Assembly (NCBI GenBank): GCA_964466055.1
Contig: CAYXLW010000011.1
Span: 1 to 48,144 of the forward strand
DNA length: 48,144 bases
Reading direction: 5' to 3'
Source of the DNA: CAYXLW01 sp964466055
GTDB lineage: Bacteria; Patescibacteriota; Gracilibacteria; GCA-2401425
Position numbers and translations under genes: made by a program. Shown one piece after another: positions 34,621 to 42,839 of this stretch. Numbering within the stretch: the stretch's first letter is position 1; every line of letters starts with the position of its first letter. The notes beneath the pieces are model-generated. The model worked only from the letters and a program-made list of their open reading frames with translations, made no database searches and was not told where the DNA came from.

Positions 34621-35283
34621 ATGATTACTTTAAAAAACATTGTTAAAACATATCAACTTGGAGTTCAAAAACTCACAGTTCTTAAAAGTGTTTCATTAAA
34701 AATAGCTGAAGGTGAATTTGTTGCCATTATGGGACAGTCTGGTTCAGGAAAATCGACACTTATGAATATAATTGGACTACTTGATGTTCCAACTAGTGGA
34801 GAATATATATTTGAAAATCACAATGTTGAAAATTTAAAAGGAGATGATCAAGCTCTTATTCGCGGAAAAAAAATAGGATTTGTATTCCAATCATACAATT
34901 TACTCTCTCGTATGTCTGCAATTAAACAAGTAGGGCTTCCTCTTATGTATCAAGGAATAGATAAAAAAGAAAGAGACGTGCGTGCATCTGAAGCTTTAAA
35001 GCTAGTTGGACTTGCAGATAAAATGCAAAACAAGCCAAACGAGCTTTCAGGGGGACAACAACAACGAGTTTCTATTGCTAGAGCAATCGTTACAAATCCT
35101 TCAATTATTCTTGCAGACGAACCTACAGGAGCATTGGATTCGGCAACAGGAAAAGAAATACTAGAAATTTTCACAAAATTAAACAAACAAGGGAAAACAG
35201 TTATTCTTATTACCCATGAACAAGAAATTGCGGATTATGCAAAAAGAACCATACATATTAGTGATGGGAATATTATTGAATAA
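34621..35283 (+). CDS. ABC transporter ATPase (MacB/LolD family)
   Basis: The 220-residue nucleotide-binding subunit carries Walker A GQSGSGKST, Q-loop FVFQSYNLLSR, the ABC signature LSGGQQQRVSIARAI, Walker B IILADEPTGALD and the switch His in LITHEQE. FQSYNLL and ADEPTGALDS are typical of LolD/MacB-type ATPases that power FtsX-like permeases. It lies between the adaptor and the permease, 9 bp from the latter, so the three are cotranscribed. Likely cargo is a peptide, lipoprotein or drug; the sequence does not decide. Confidence 0.95.
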   Translation: MITLKNIVKTYQLGVQKLTVLKSVSLKIAEGEFVAIMGQSGSGKSTLMNIIGLLDVPTSGEYIFENHNVENLKGDDQALIRGKKIGFVFQSYNLLSRMSAIKQVGLPLMYQGIDKKERDVRASEALKLVGLADKMQNKPNELSGGQQQRVSIARAIVTNPSIILADEPTGALDSATGKEILEIFTKLNKQGKTVILITHEQEIADYAKRTIHISDGNIIE

Positions 35284-35292
35284 ATAAATACT

Positions 35293-36516
35293 ATGAATTT
35301 TTTAGAAAACGTCATAAACGCAATAAGTACAATATTTTCTAATAAACTTAGGTCAAGTTTAACAATGCTCGGTATTATAATTGGAGTTTCGTCTGTTATT
35401 GTAATGGTATCCATTGGAGAAGGCGCACAAAAAGGAGTTACATCAAGAATTGAACAATTAGGTACAAACTTACTTATCATTACGCCAGGGAATCAAACGC
35501 AAACAAACGTAAGAGGTGGTTCTGGCGGAAGCAGTAGCACCGATTCTTTAACTAACAGTGATGTTATTGCAATTAAAGATATTGAAGGGGTATCTGCAAT
35601 CTCTCCTGAAATCTCAGGAAGAAAACAGTCCGTATTTAAAAATAAAAATGTAAATACAACTATAACAGGAGTTTTTTCAGAATATGAAGAAGTTCGCAAT
35701 TTTAAAATAGAATACGGACAATTCATTTCAGACGTCAACAACAAAAACTTTGATCGAGTAGCGGTTGTCGGAAAAGATATTGTTACAAATCTTTTTGAAG
35801 AGAAATCTCCTATCGGAAAGAACCTCCGTATAGAAAACAATATTTTTACGGTTATTGGTGTAATGGAACAAAAAGGACAACAAGGCTTTGGAAGAAGCGC
35901 AGACGATGTAATATTTATTCCTCTTTCTACTGCTCAAGCAAGAGTTTTTGGCAATACTTCACTAAGTACAATTAATGTTTCAGTTGAAAATACCGAAGAA
36001 ATGGGGAGGGTGAAAAATGAAATTGAATATACTTTGCTAAAGGAGCATGGTATTGACGACAGTAATAAAGCTGACTTTACAGTTTTAAATCAAGCTGATG
36101 CAATAGAAACACTAAATGAAGTTACACAAATATTCACAATATTACTGGGAGGAATTGCTGGGATTTCATTAATTGTTGGAGGGATAGGAGTAATGAATAT
36201 TATGCTTGTATCAGTTACTGAACGAACGAGAGAAATTGGCATTAGAAAAGCCATAGGAGCTAAAGAAAAAGATATTTTATTACAATTTCTTACAGAATCT
36301 ACTTTGTTAAGTCTTGCAGGAGGTATAATAGGAATTCTTATAAGTTTTCTTGTGGTTTTATTTGTAAAAAGCAAATTAGGCATGGATACAAGTATCACTA
36401 TAAAGTCTATTATTCTTGCATTTATTTTTTCTGCATCAGTTGGTATGTTTTTTGGAGCATTACCAGCATATAAAGCTGGTAAACTAAACCCTATTGATGC
36501 ATTAAGGTTTGAATAA
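35293..36516 (+). CDS. ABC transporter permease (MacB-like, FtsX domain)
   Basis: The 407-residue permease shows the MacB layout. A first transmembrane helix lies in NKLRSSLTMLGIIIGVSSVI, then a large extracytoplasmic MacB-PCD domain with ISPEISGRKQSVFK and VGKDIVTNLFEEKSPIGKNL. The FtsX domain with three helices follows (ISLIVGGIGVMNIMLVSVTE, REIGIRKAIGAKEKDIL, the final PAYKAGKLNPIDALRFE). The adaptor and ATPase lie directly upstream. In a cell without a conventional outer membrane, export would be to the surface; no TolC-type channel is in the window. Confidence 0.94.
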   Translation: MNFLENVINAISTIFSNKLRSSLTMLGIIIGVSSVIVMVSIGEGAQKGVTSRIEQLGTNLLIITPGNQTQTNVRGGSGGSSSTDSLTNSDVIAIKDIEGVSAISPEISGRKQSVFKNKNVNTTITGVFSEYEEVRNFKIEYGQFISDVNNKNFDRVAVVGKDIVTNLFEEKSPIGKNLRIENNIFTVIGVMEQKGQQGFGRSADDVIFIPLSTAQARVFGNTSLSTINVSVENTEEMGRVKNEIEYTLLKEHGIDDSNKADFTVLNQADAIETLNEVTQIFTILLGGIAGISLIVGGIGVMNIMLVSVTERTREIGIRKAIGAKEKDILLQFLTESTLLSLAGGIIGILISFLVVLFVKSKLGMDTSITIKSIILAFIFSASVGMFFGALPAYKAGKLNPIDALRFE

Positions 36517-36626
36517 AATATTACGGTTTTTTAACTTCATAAAATAAAAATATTTTTACTTTATTTTAGAAAACTTATATTTATAATTTACCTCACAAAC
36601 TATAATATTTTTTAATATTTATTACT

Positions 36627-37802
36627 ATGCAACCTCCCCCCTACAAAAATATTTTTGACTACATAAGTAAAGCCGAGTTTGAAAGAATTAAAAAATTTTC
36701 CATTGGCAAAAGAACACCATTTTTAATTATAAATTTAGAAAAAATCAATCAACGGTATGATGAAATGAAAAAACATCTTCCTTTTGGGAAGATTTATTAT
36801 GCGATGAAATCTAATCCAAATGATGAAGTTATTAAGCTTTTATATAAAAAAGGTGCTTCTTTCGATGTTGCCACAATATTTGAAATTAAACAGTTATTGA
36901 AGCTAGGAATACCACCTGAAAGGATGAGCTTTGGTAACACAATTAAGAAGGAGGAAGATATAGCTTTTGCCTATAAACAAGGCATCAGAATATTTGTCAC
37001 CGACTCTCATAGTGATCTAAATAAAATTGCACGTCAGGCAAAGGGTTCAAAGGTTTTTTTCAGAATTATAACTGAGGGAAGTGGTGCTGATTGGCCACTA
37101 TCAAGAAAATTTGGAGCACACCCTGAAGTTATTTACGATTTAATATTAGAAGCTAAAGATTTAAATTTAATCCCTTATGGACTTTCTTTTCATGTGGGTT
37201 CACAACAAAGAAATATTGGGCAGTGGGACAGTTTGATTAATCAAGTAAAACATATGTTCGACTTAGTAGCAAAAGAAGGCATACACCTACAGTCAATTAA
37301 TATGGGGGGTGGGTTTCCTGCAAATTACTTACAACCAACTCATAAACTTAGTGTTTACGCCAAAGAAATCAAACAATTTTTAAAGAAAAATTTTGGTAAA
37401 AATTTACCAGAAATTATTCTAGAACCAGGAAGGTCAATTGTCGGAGATTCTGGAATAATTGTAAGCAAAATTATTATGATTGCTAAAAAATCAGCATCAA
37501 GTGAGCATGAATGGGTATTTATAGATATTGGAAAATTTGGCGGACTAGCTGAAACCATTGATGAATCAATAAAATACCCAATTTATACTGAGAATACAAA
37601 GCCTAAAGAACTAAAAGAGGTGATTTTAGCAGGACCAACTTGCGACAGTATGGATATTTTATATGAACAATTTAAATATCAGCTGCCGGCAGACATTAAA
37701 GAAAATGAAAATATTTATATTTTTTCAACGGGAGCTTATACATCTTCTTATAGCTCAAGAAATTTTAATGGGATTCCACCATTAACTGAGTATATTTTAT
37801 AA
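36627..37802 (+). CDS. fold-III PLP-dependent decarboxylase (ornithine/diaminopimelate type)
   Basis: The 391-residue enzyme has the alanine-racemase-like barrel of group IV decarboxylases. The PLP lysine is in IYYAMKSNPNDEV. FHVGSQQRN provides the His that stacks on PLP. MGGGFP and EPGRSIVGDSG bind the PLP phosphate. The second-domain catalytic motif GPTCDSMDIL carries the Cys-Asp pair, and AYTSSYSSRNFNG is close to the ornithine-decarboxylase end (Y-x(5)-FNG). These features favour ornithine decarboxylase and polyamine synthesis over LysA. It lies 104 bp before the D-Ala ligase gene, separated by a terminator-like hairpin, so a shared operon is unlikely. Confidence 0.85.
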   Translation: MQPPPYKNIFDYISKAEFERIKKFSIGKRTPFLIINLEKINQRYDEMKKHLPFGKIYYAMKSNPNDEVIKLLYKKGASFDVATIFEIKQLLKLGIPPERMSFGNTIKKEEDIAFAYKQGIRIFVTDSHSDLNKIARQAKGSKVFFRIITEGSGADWPLSRKFGAHPEVIYDLILEAKDLNLIPYGLSFHVGSQQRNIGQWDSLINQVKHMFDLVAKEGIHLQSINMGGGFPANYLQPTHKLSVYAKEIKQFLKKNFGKNLPEIILEPGRSIVGDSGIIVSKIIMIAKKSASSEHEWVFIDIGKFGGLAETIDESIKYPIYTENTKPKELKEVILAGPTCDSMDILYEQFKYQLPADIKENENIYIFSTGAYTSSYSSRNFNGIPPLTEYIL

Positions 37803-37826
37803 AAAGTAATAAAATGTTGATGTATT

Positions 37827-37867
37827 TGGGAAAACAGTATTTTTATCTAAGTTGTTTTCCCATTTTA
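37827..37867 (+). terminator. intrinsic terminator after the decarboxylase gene
   Basis: TGGGAAAACA (37827-37836) pairs perfectly with TGTTTTCCCA (37853-37862) around a 16-nt loop. TTTTAC follows. It lies 25 bp after the decarboxylase stop codon. Confidence 0.6.
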
Positions 37868-37906
37868 CTTGTGCTAATTTTTAGTAAAAAAGTAATATAA
37901 ATATTT

Positions 37907-40297
37907 ATGTTTAAAAAGACAAAAAAAATAAAGCTTGCACTTCTTTGTGGCGGACCTTCACCAGAAAGAGGGATTTCCTTGAATTCTGCAAGAAGCGTAT
38001 GTGACCATTTAGATTCAGAAATATTTGATATAACTCCTATATATTTTGATTATAAAAAAAATCCATATAAAGTTTCAAAAGCTCAATTATATTCAAATAC
38101 ACCTTCGGATTTTGATTTTAAATTAAAGAGTGATGCAAAAGAACTATCTTTAAATGAATTCAAAAGCATACTTAAAGAAACAGATATAGCCTTTCCTGCA
38201 ATGCATGGGAAGTTTGGAGAAGATGGGCAAATACAAGAAATTTTAGAAAAAAATAATTGCCCATATATAGGCTCCGAAAAAGAAGTATGTCAAAATCTTT
38301 TTGATAAATATAATGCAAATGAACATCTTAAAAATGATGGATTTTTTGTATTGCCAACACTTCTTTTAGAAAAAGAGAATGGTGATAATAAGAAAATTAT
38401 TACTAAATTTTTTGAAGAAAATAAAACTGAAAGAGCAATAGTTAAACCAGCTCGTAGCGGATCTAGTATTGGTGTTTATTCTGTAATTTCTGTAAAAGAA
38501 GCACTTAGCGCATGTGAAATGATTTTTAAGGAAGTAGACGAAAGAGCTGTAATACAACCTTTCGCAAAAGGAGTAGAATTTACTGTAATTGTTTTACAAA
38601 ATAGATTCAAACAGCCTGTTGCGCTTATGCCAACAGAAATTGAAATAAATTATAGCAATAATCAAATTTTTGATTATAGGAAAAAATATCTCCCTTCTAA
38701 CCATGTAACTTATCATTGTCCTCCTAAGTTTGATGAAGAAATTACTGAAAAAATACAAATTCAAGCCGAACAACTCTTTCTGTCTTTTGGAGTTAGAGAT
38801 TTTGCAAGATTTGACGGATGGCTTTTAGACAATGGGGAAATATGGTTTGCTGATTTCAATCCTATAAGCGGAATGGAACAAAACAGCTTTTTGTTTTTAC
38901 AGTCATCTCAAATAGGAATGTCACATAAAGATGTTCTACATTTTATACTTAAAAATGCTTGTAATAGACACAATATAAGTTGGGAAGAGAAAGCAACTAA
39001 GAACCACGAAAACAAAAAAAATATTAATATTCTTTTTGGTGGGAATACTGCAGAAAGACAGGTTTCTGTAATGTCTGGAACAAACGCTTGGTTAAAACTG
39101 AAGAAAAGCAATAAATATAGCCCTAGCCCATTTTTGTTAGATAACGATTTAAACGTTTGGGAGTTGCCATATTTTCTAACTTTAAATCATACAGTCGAAG
39201 AAATTTTAGATTCATGCCAAAGAGTGATAATAAATAATTCACGAATTGAAAAATTAAGAGAAAGAGTTTTACAAAAATTATCAGCACTTCCTGAACAAAT
39301 AACAGAGCATCCATTCCTTCCTAAAAAAATGAGACTAAAAGATTTTATCCAAAAATCGGATTTTGTGTTCTTAGGATTACATGGTGGAGTTGGGGAAAAT
39401 GGTGTAATTCAAAAAATGTTGCAAGAAGATGAAAAGCCTTTTAATGGAAGCAATTCTGTTTCGGCAAAAATCTGTATGGATAAATTTGAAACAGGACAAA
39501 TGTTGTCTTTTCTTCAAAAAGAGGGAATTTTTACTGCTAAGAAAAAATTAGAAGAAACAAAGAAGTTTAGAAGATTTCAAGAAAAAGGATTTCAAAATTA
39601 CTGGACACAGCTTCTTAAAGAATTAAAGAGTGAAACTATAATTGTAAAACCTTATAATGACGGTTGTTCTGCAGGAATAGTTCGTCTTTTCGATGCGGAA
39701 GATTTAGAGATATACTTTGATCTTGTTTTTAATAAAGCATTCTTTATTCCAGAAAACACCTTTCGAAATCAAAGCTCTATTATTGATATGCCAACAACAG
39801 TTCCTGAAAAAATATTGTTTGAAGAATTTATTGAAACTGATGACATAAAAGTAATTGAAGATAAAATTCAGTGGAAAAATAAGACAGGCTGGATAGAAAT
39901 AACTGTAGGAGTTCTTGGTAAAACAAAAAATATAAAAGCACTAAATCCTAGCATTACAATCTCCTCAGGTGAAGTCCTTTCTGTTGAGGAAAAATTCCAA
40001 GGAGGAACAGGAGTAAACATTACCCCTCCTCCGCTTGAATTTGTTTCCAAAGAAGTAATTGAAAAGGCTAAAAAATCTATTGAGCTTGTCGCAAAAAAAT
40101 TAATGATATATGGATATGCGAGAATTGATGCTTTTCTTAATATAAAAAATGGAGATATTATTGTTATAGAAGCAAATGCACTTCCTGGAATTACTCCTTC
40201 TACCGTAATTTTTCATCAAGCATTAACTGAAACTCCTCCAATTTATCCAACTGAGTTTTTTGAAAAAATTGTTGATTTAGGATATAAAAGAAAATAG
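37907..40297 (+). CDS. ddl: two-module D-alanine-D-alanine ligase (tandem fusion)
   Basis: At 796 residues it is twice the length of a normal Ddl (about 310-360). Module 1 (residues 1 to about 360) has GGPSPERGISL, AMHGKFGEDGQIQ, YIGSEKEVCQN, VKPARSGSSIG and ADFNPISGM. Module 2 (about 370-796) has FGGNTAERQVSVMSG, LHGGVGENGVIQ, FNGSNSVSAKICMDK, VKPYNDGCSAG and IEANALPGITPST. Module 1 keeps the GSSIG loop but has Asp in place of Glu in the ExN metal site. Module 2 keeps ExNxLPG but has GCSAG for GSSxG. The enzyme supplies D-Ala-D-Ala for peptidoglycan; MurF, its usual next step, is encoded downstream past a REP element. Confidence 0.88.
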   Translation: MFKKTKKIKLALLCGGPSPERGISLNSARSVCDHLDSEIFDITPIYFDYKKNPYKVSKAQLYSNTPSDFDFKLKSDAKELSLNEFKSILKETDIAFPAMHGKFGEDGQIQEILEKNNCPYIGSEKEVCQNLFDKYNANEHLKNDGFFVLPTLLLEKENGDNKKIITKFFEENKTERAIVKPARSGSSIGVYSVISVKEALSACEMIFKEVDERAVIQPFAKGVEFTVIVLQNRFKQPVALMPTEIEINYSNNQIFDYRKKYLPSNHVTYHCPPKFDEEITEKIQIQAEQLFLSFGVRDFARFDGWLLDNGEIWFADFNPISGMEQNSFLFLQSSQIGMSHKDVLHFILKNACNRHNISWEEKATKNHENKKNINILFGGNTAERQVSVMSGTNAWLKLKKSNKYSPSPFLLDNDLNVWELPYFLTLNHTVEEILDSCQRVIINNSRIEKLRERVLQKLSALPEQITEHPFLPKKMRLKDFIQKSDFVFLGLHGGVGENGVIQKMLQEDEKPFNGSNSVSAKICMDKFETGQMLSFLQKEGIFTAKKKLEETKKFRRFQEKGFQNYWTQLLKELKSETIIVKPYNDGCSAGIVRLFDAEDLEIYFDLVFNKAFFIPENTFRNQSSIIDMPTTVPEKILFEEFIETDDIKVIEDKIQWKNKTGWIEITVGVLGKTKNIKALNPSITISSGEVLSVEEKFQGGTGVNITPPPLEFVSKEVIEKAKKSIELVAKKLMIYGYARIDAFLNIKNGDIIVIEANALPGITPSTVIFHQALTETPPIYPTEFFEKIVDLGYKRK

Positions 40298-40314
40298 ATA
40301 AAAAAAGTCCCACC

Positions 40315-40392
40315 GAGGTTTAACCTTAATTTAAGATTCTTTATTAAATTGTGTTTATTTAAACTTTTCTTTCGCATCCAAGGTTAAACCTC
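40315..40392. repeat. dispersed REP element of the RAYT family (ddl-murF gap)
   Basis: GAGGTTTAACCTTAATTTAA at the left and AAGGTTAAACCTC at the right are inverted repeats closing a hairpin of about 78 bp. The interior (ATTAAATTGTGTTTATTTAA) resembles the units of the large array near 45.4-45.7 kb. It lies between the ligase genes, about 4.3 kb from the transposase, showing the repeat is dispersed. Confidence 0.85.
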
Positions 40393-40423
40393 TTCTCTTG
40401 TTCAGTTTAATAACTAAAGCCAA

Positions 40424-41608
40424 ATGAAGAAACTTGTTGAGTACATTTTAAAAATACTAGCCCAAAGGATAGTAAGAAGATTTAATCCTAAGATTATAGG
40501 GATTACTGGCAGTATAGGTAAAACTACAACCAGAGCTTGTATTTCGCATGTGCTTAAATCGGAGTATAGAGTTCTTGAAACAATTAAAAATTATAACTCA
40601 GAAATTGGGGTACCTTTAAGTATTTTGGAGCAAGAAACAGGAAAAAATATTTTAGATTGGATTAAGGTTTTGTATAAATCATTTTTAAAATCATTTTTTT
40701 GTAAAGAATATTATGATGTTTTAGTTCTTGAAATGGGAGCCGATAAGTCTGGTGATATTGAGTATCTTACAGATATTGTTAGTCCTGATATTTCTGTTGT
40801 AACAAATGTCGAACATGTTCATATTGAAAATTATGGAAATAGCAGAGACGCAATTGCCAAGGAAAAATCTATGATTATTAATAAAACAAAAAAAGATGGA
40901 ATATGCTTTGTAAATTATGACAACACATACACTCATGAAATGGTAAAAATTAGAGACAATGTTTTTACTTTTGGATTTGATAAAAATGCTGATTTTTTTG
41001 CTAAAGATATATTGAGTACAATTGATGGAGTTTCTGGCACATTAATTTCTAAAAATAATAAGGTTGATATTAATTGTCCTTTGTTATTTGGAAAACATTC
41101 AATGTATGGCATTTTAATTGCCTATGCTATTGGAATAAAAATGAATATTCCCATTGATTCTATTAAAAAATCTATAAAGACTTTTAATCCTCCAAAGAAT
41201 CGTTTATCTATAATTGATGGTATTAATAAGAGCAAAATTATAGATTCAACATATAATGCTGAACCTGAATCTATGAAGGCGGCTATTAATGTTTTAGAAG
41301 AAATAGGTAAAGATAAAAATAAAATTGCCTTTCTTGGAGATATGTTTGAGTTAGGAAGTTTTAAAAAAGAAGCACACGAAGAAATGGGAAAATTCTTATT
41401 AGAAAAAAACATTGATATTGTTTATTTTGTAGGGGAAGCTATGAAGTTTGCTTATAACAAATATTGTGGAAAAAAGGCATTGCATTTTAATAAAACTGAA
41501 GATATATTGCGCGAACTTCCGCTGCTTAATGAGACTAATTTGGTGTTAGTAAAAGGAAGCAGAGGAATGCGAATGGAAAAAATTATTGAGAAACTAAGAA
41601 ACCCCTAA
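40424..41608 (+). CDS. Mur ligase family protein, MurF-like without the N-terminal domain
   Basis: The 394-residue ATP-dependent ligase has P-loop GITGSIGKTTTRA, NYNSEIGVPLSIL (MurF-type), VLEMGADKSGDIEYL, VTNVEHVHIENYG and KEKSMI with the conserved carbamylated-Lys region. The C-terminal domain includes IIDSTYNAEPESMKAAI and GDMFELG. MurF adds D-Ala-D-Ala to UDP-MurNAc-tripeptide and is normally about 450 residues with an N-terminal UDP-binding domain of about 80. Here only 24 residues precede the P-loop region. The neighbouring two-module Ddl supports a peptidoglycan role. A MurF-related ligase acting on another substrate is possible. Confidence 0.82.
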   Translation: MKKLVEYILKILAQRIVRRFNPKIIGITGSIGKTTTRACISHVLKSEYRVLETIKNYNSEIGVPLSILEQETGKNILDWIKVLYKSFLKSFFCKEYYDVLVLEMGADKSGDIEYLTDIVSPDISVVTNVEHVHIENYGNSRDAIAKEKSMIINKTKKDGICFVNYDNTYTHEMVKIRDNVFTFGFDKNADFFAKDILSTIDGVSGTLISKNNKVDINCPLLFGKHSMYGILIAYAIGIKMNIPIDSIKKSIKTFNPPKNRLSIIDGINKSKIIDSTYNAEPESMKAAINVLEEIGKDKNKIAFLGDMFELGSFKKEAHEEMGKFLLEKNIDIVYFVGEAMKFAYNKYCGKKALHFNKTEDILRELPLLNETNLVLVKGSRGMRMEKIIEKLRNP

Positions 41609-41695
41609 ACCAACAACCCCACGATATCAAACTCCAGGGTTTCTAGGAACCCAGGGGATTAAGGGGATTAAAAGATAAGTTAATTACAATTAAAA

Positions 41696-42592
41696 ATGAC
41701 AAGTGTTGCTATAGTTTTAGTTAGTATTTCTGCTATTACTACTGTTTTTAGAGATTTCTTCACAAAATCTTCTTCCGATAAATATGTTTTTTTGTGGTGG
41801 TACCAAGTTATAGGGCAAATTATTTGGGTTATTCCTTTAATAATTTATTGTTTTATTTTTAAAAAATTTGATTTATTAATTAGTCCAAAGCTAATATTCC
41901 CTGCCATTTCTGGGATACTATATGCTATATATTTTATATTTTTATCAAAAGCATATGAAAAAGGTGATTTTTCTTTCGTATATCCATTATTGGGAATAAA
42001 TCCTATAACTGTAAGTATTTTCTCTTATTGGTTTTTAAATGAAAAGTTATCTTTCCTTGGAATTATTGGAATTATAATTGTTGTTTTTGGTGCATATATA
42101 ATCAATATGAAAAAATTGTCCTTATCTGAATTTTTAAAATCATTTAAAGCACTAAAAAATAATGAAATTTTTTTGCTAATGCTGGGCATATTATTTTTAA
42201 CAACATCCTTTGCTGTTGCGGATAAAATTGGCGTTAATCAAATTTCGGATCCTTTTATTTTTTGGTTTTTGAGCAACACTTTTTTGGTTTTATTTTATAC
42301 TCCTATGTTGATTTTTTTTGAGAAAAAAGAAAAAAGCCACTTTAAAAAAGAGCTTCGATATAATAAAAAAGCTATTTTTTTTAATGCGACTATTGGGCTA
42401 TCTAGTTATTTACTTGTTATAATAACCTTATTAATTTCACCATTAAGTTATGTGTTGGCTTTTCGTAATATAGGGAGTATTTTTGCTGTATTATTAGGAA
42501 TTTTTGTCTTTAAAGAACCACTAGGTAAAATACGCTTAGTTGCTGTAAGTGTTATTTTTTTAGGAATAGTTTTAATCTCTATGGCTTCTTAA
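41696..42592 (+). CDS. EamA/DMT-family transporter
   Basis: The 298-residue integral membrane protein has ten predicted helices in two five-helix EamA halves. The first half ends with YPLLGINPITVSIFSYWFLN then EKLSFLGIIGIIIVVFGAYI. The second ends with AFRNIGSIFAVLLGIFVFKE and a similar VSVIFLGIVLISMAS. This half-by-half repeat and the EKLS/KEPLG motifs are hallmarks of drug/metabolite exporters. Substrate is unknown. It follows the MurF-like gene by 87 bp; the intervening DNA holds a weak hairpin (GGGTTTCTAGGAACCC). The stop codon runs into a longer hairpin split by a MITE. Confidence 0.88.
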   Translation: MTSVAIVLVSISAITTVFRDFFTKSSSDKYVFLWWYQVIGQIIWVIPLIIYCFIFKKFDLLISPKLIFPAISGILYAIYFIFLSKAYEKGDFSFVYPLLGINPITVSIFSYWFLNEKLSFLGIIGIIIVVFGAYIINMKKLSLSEFLKSFKALKNNEIFLLMLGILFLTTSFAVADKIGVNQISDPFIFWFLSNTFLVLFYTPMLIFFEKKEKSHFKKELRYNKKAIFFNATIGLSSYLLVIITLLISPLSYVLAFRNIGSIFAVLLGIFVFKEPLGKIRLVAVSVIFLGIVLISMAS

Positions 42593-42824
42593 CCCAGGGG
42601 TTTAAAGCTATAGCTAATTCAAAATAGTTTGACATAACCCCGCACTCCCTCACCCCAACCCTCTCCCAAAGGGAGAGGGGGCTTCCCCTTCTCCCTCTGG
42701 GAGAAGGTGCCCCGCTAAGCGGGGCGGATGAGGGATTGGGGGCAAACAATTATTGTATGCCAATTTAGTTTGAATCAGCTATATGGAGTTAACAACTCCG
42801 CGCAATATCAAAACCCCTGGGGTT
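42591..42824. other. hairpin after the EamA gene, interrupted by the MITE
   Basis: AACCCAGGGGTTT (42591-42603) and AAACCCCTGGGGTT (42811-42824) are complementary arms with one bulged base. They are separated by the MITE and GGAGTTAACAACTCC, itself a small palindrome. Without the MITE the arms would be about 45 bp apart and could act as a terminator or a separate palindromic repeat. A related string (ACCCCACGATATCAAACTCC, AGGGTTT) lies at 41622-41648. Confidence 0.55.
42609..42783. mobile_element. MITE with TATAGCT terminal inverted repeats, copy 2 (175 bp)
   Basis: The ends are identical or nearly so to those of copy 1: TATAGCTAATTCAAAATAGT at the left and TTTAGTTTGAATCAGCTATA at the right. 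The interior is GC-rich: CCCTCTCCCAAAGGGAGAGG and CTTCTCCCTCTGGGAGAAGG are two hairpins, then CCCCGCTAAGCGGGG is a third. TA flanks both ends. It has no coding capacity. The length difference from copy 1 lies entirely in the middle. Confidence 0.85.
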
Positions 42825-42839
42825 AAGCCACTTTAATAT

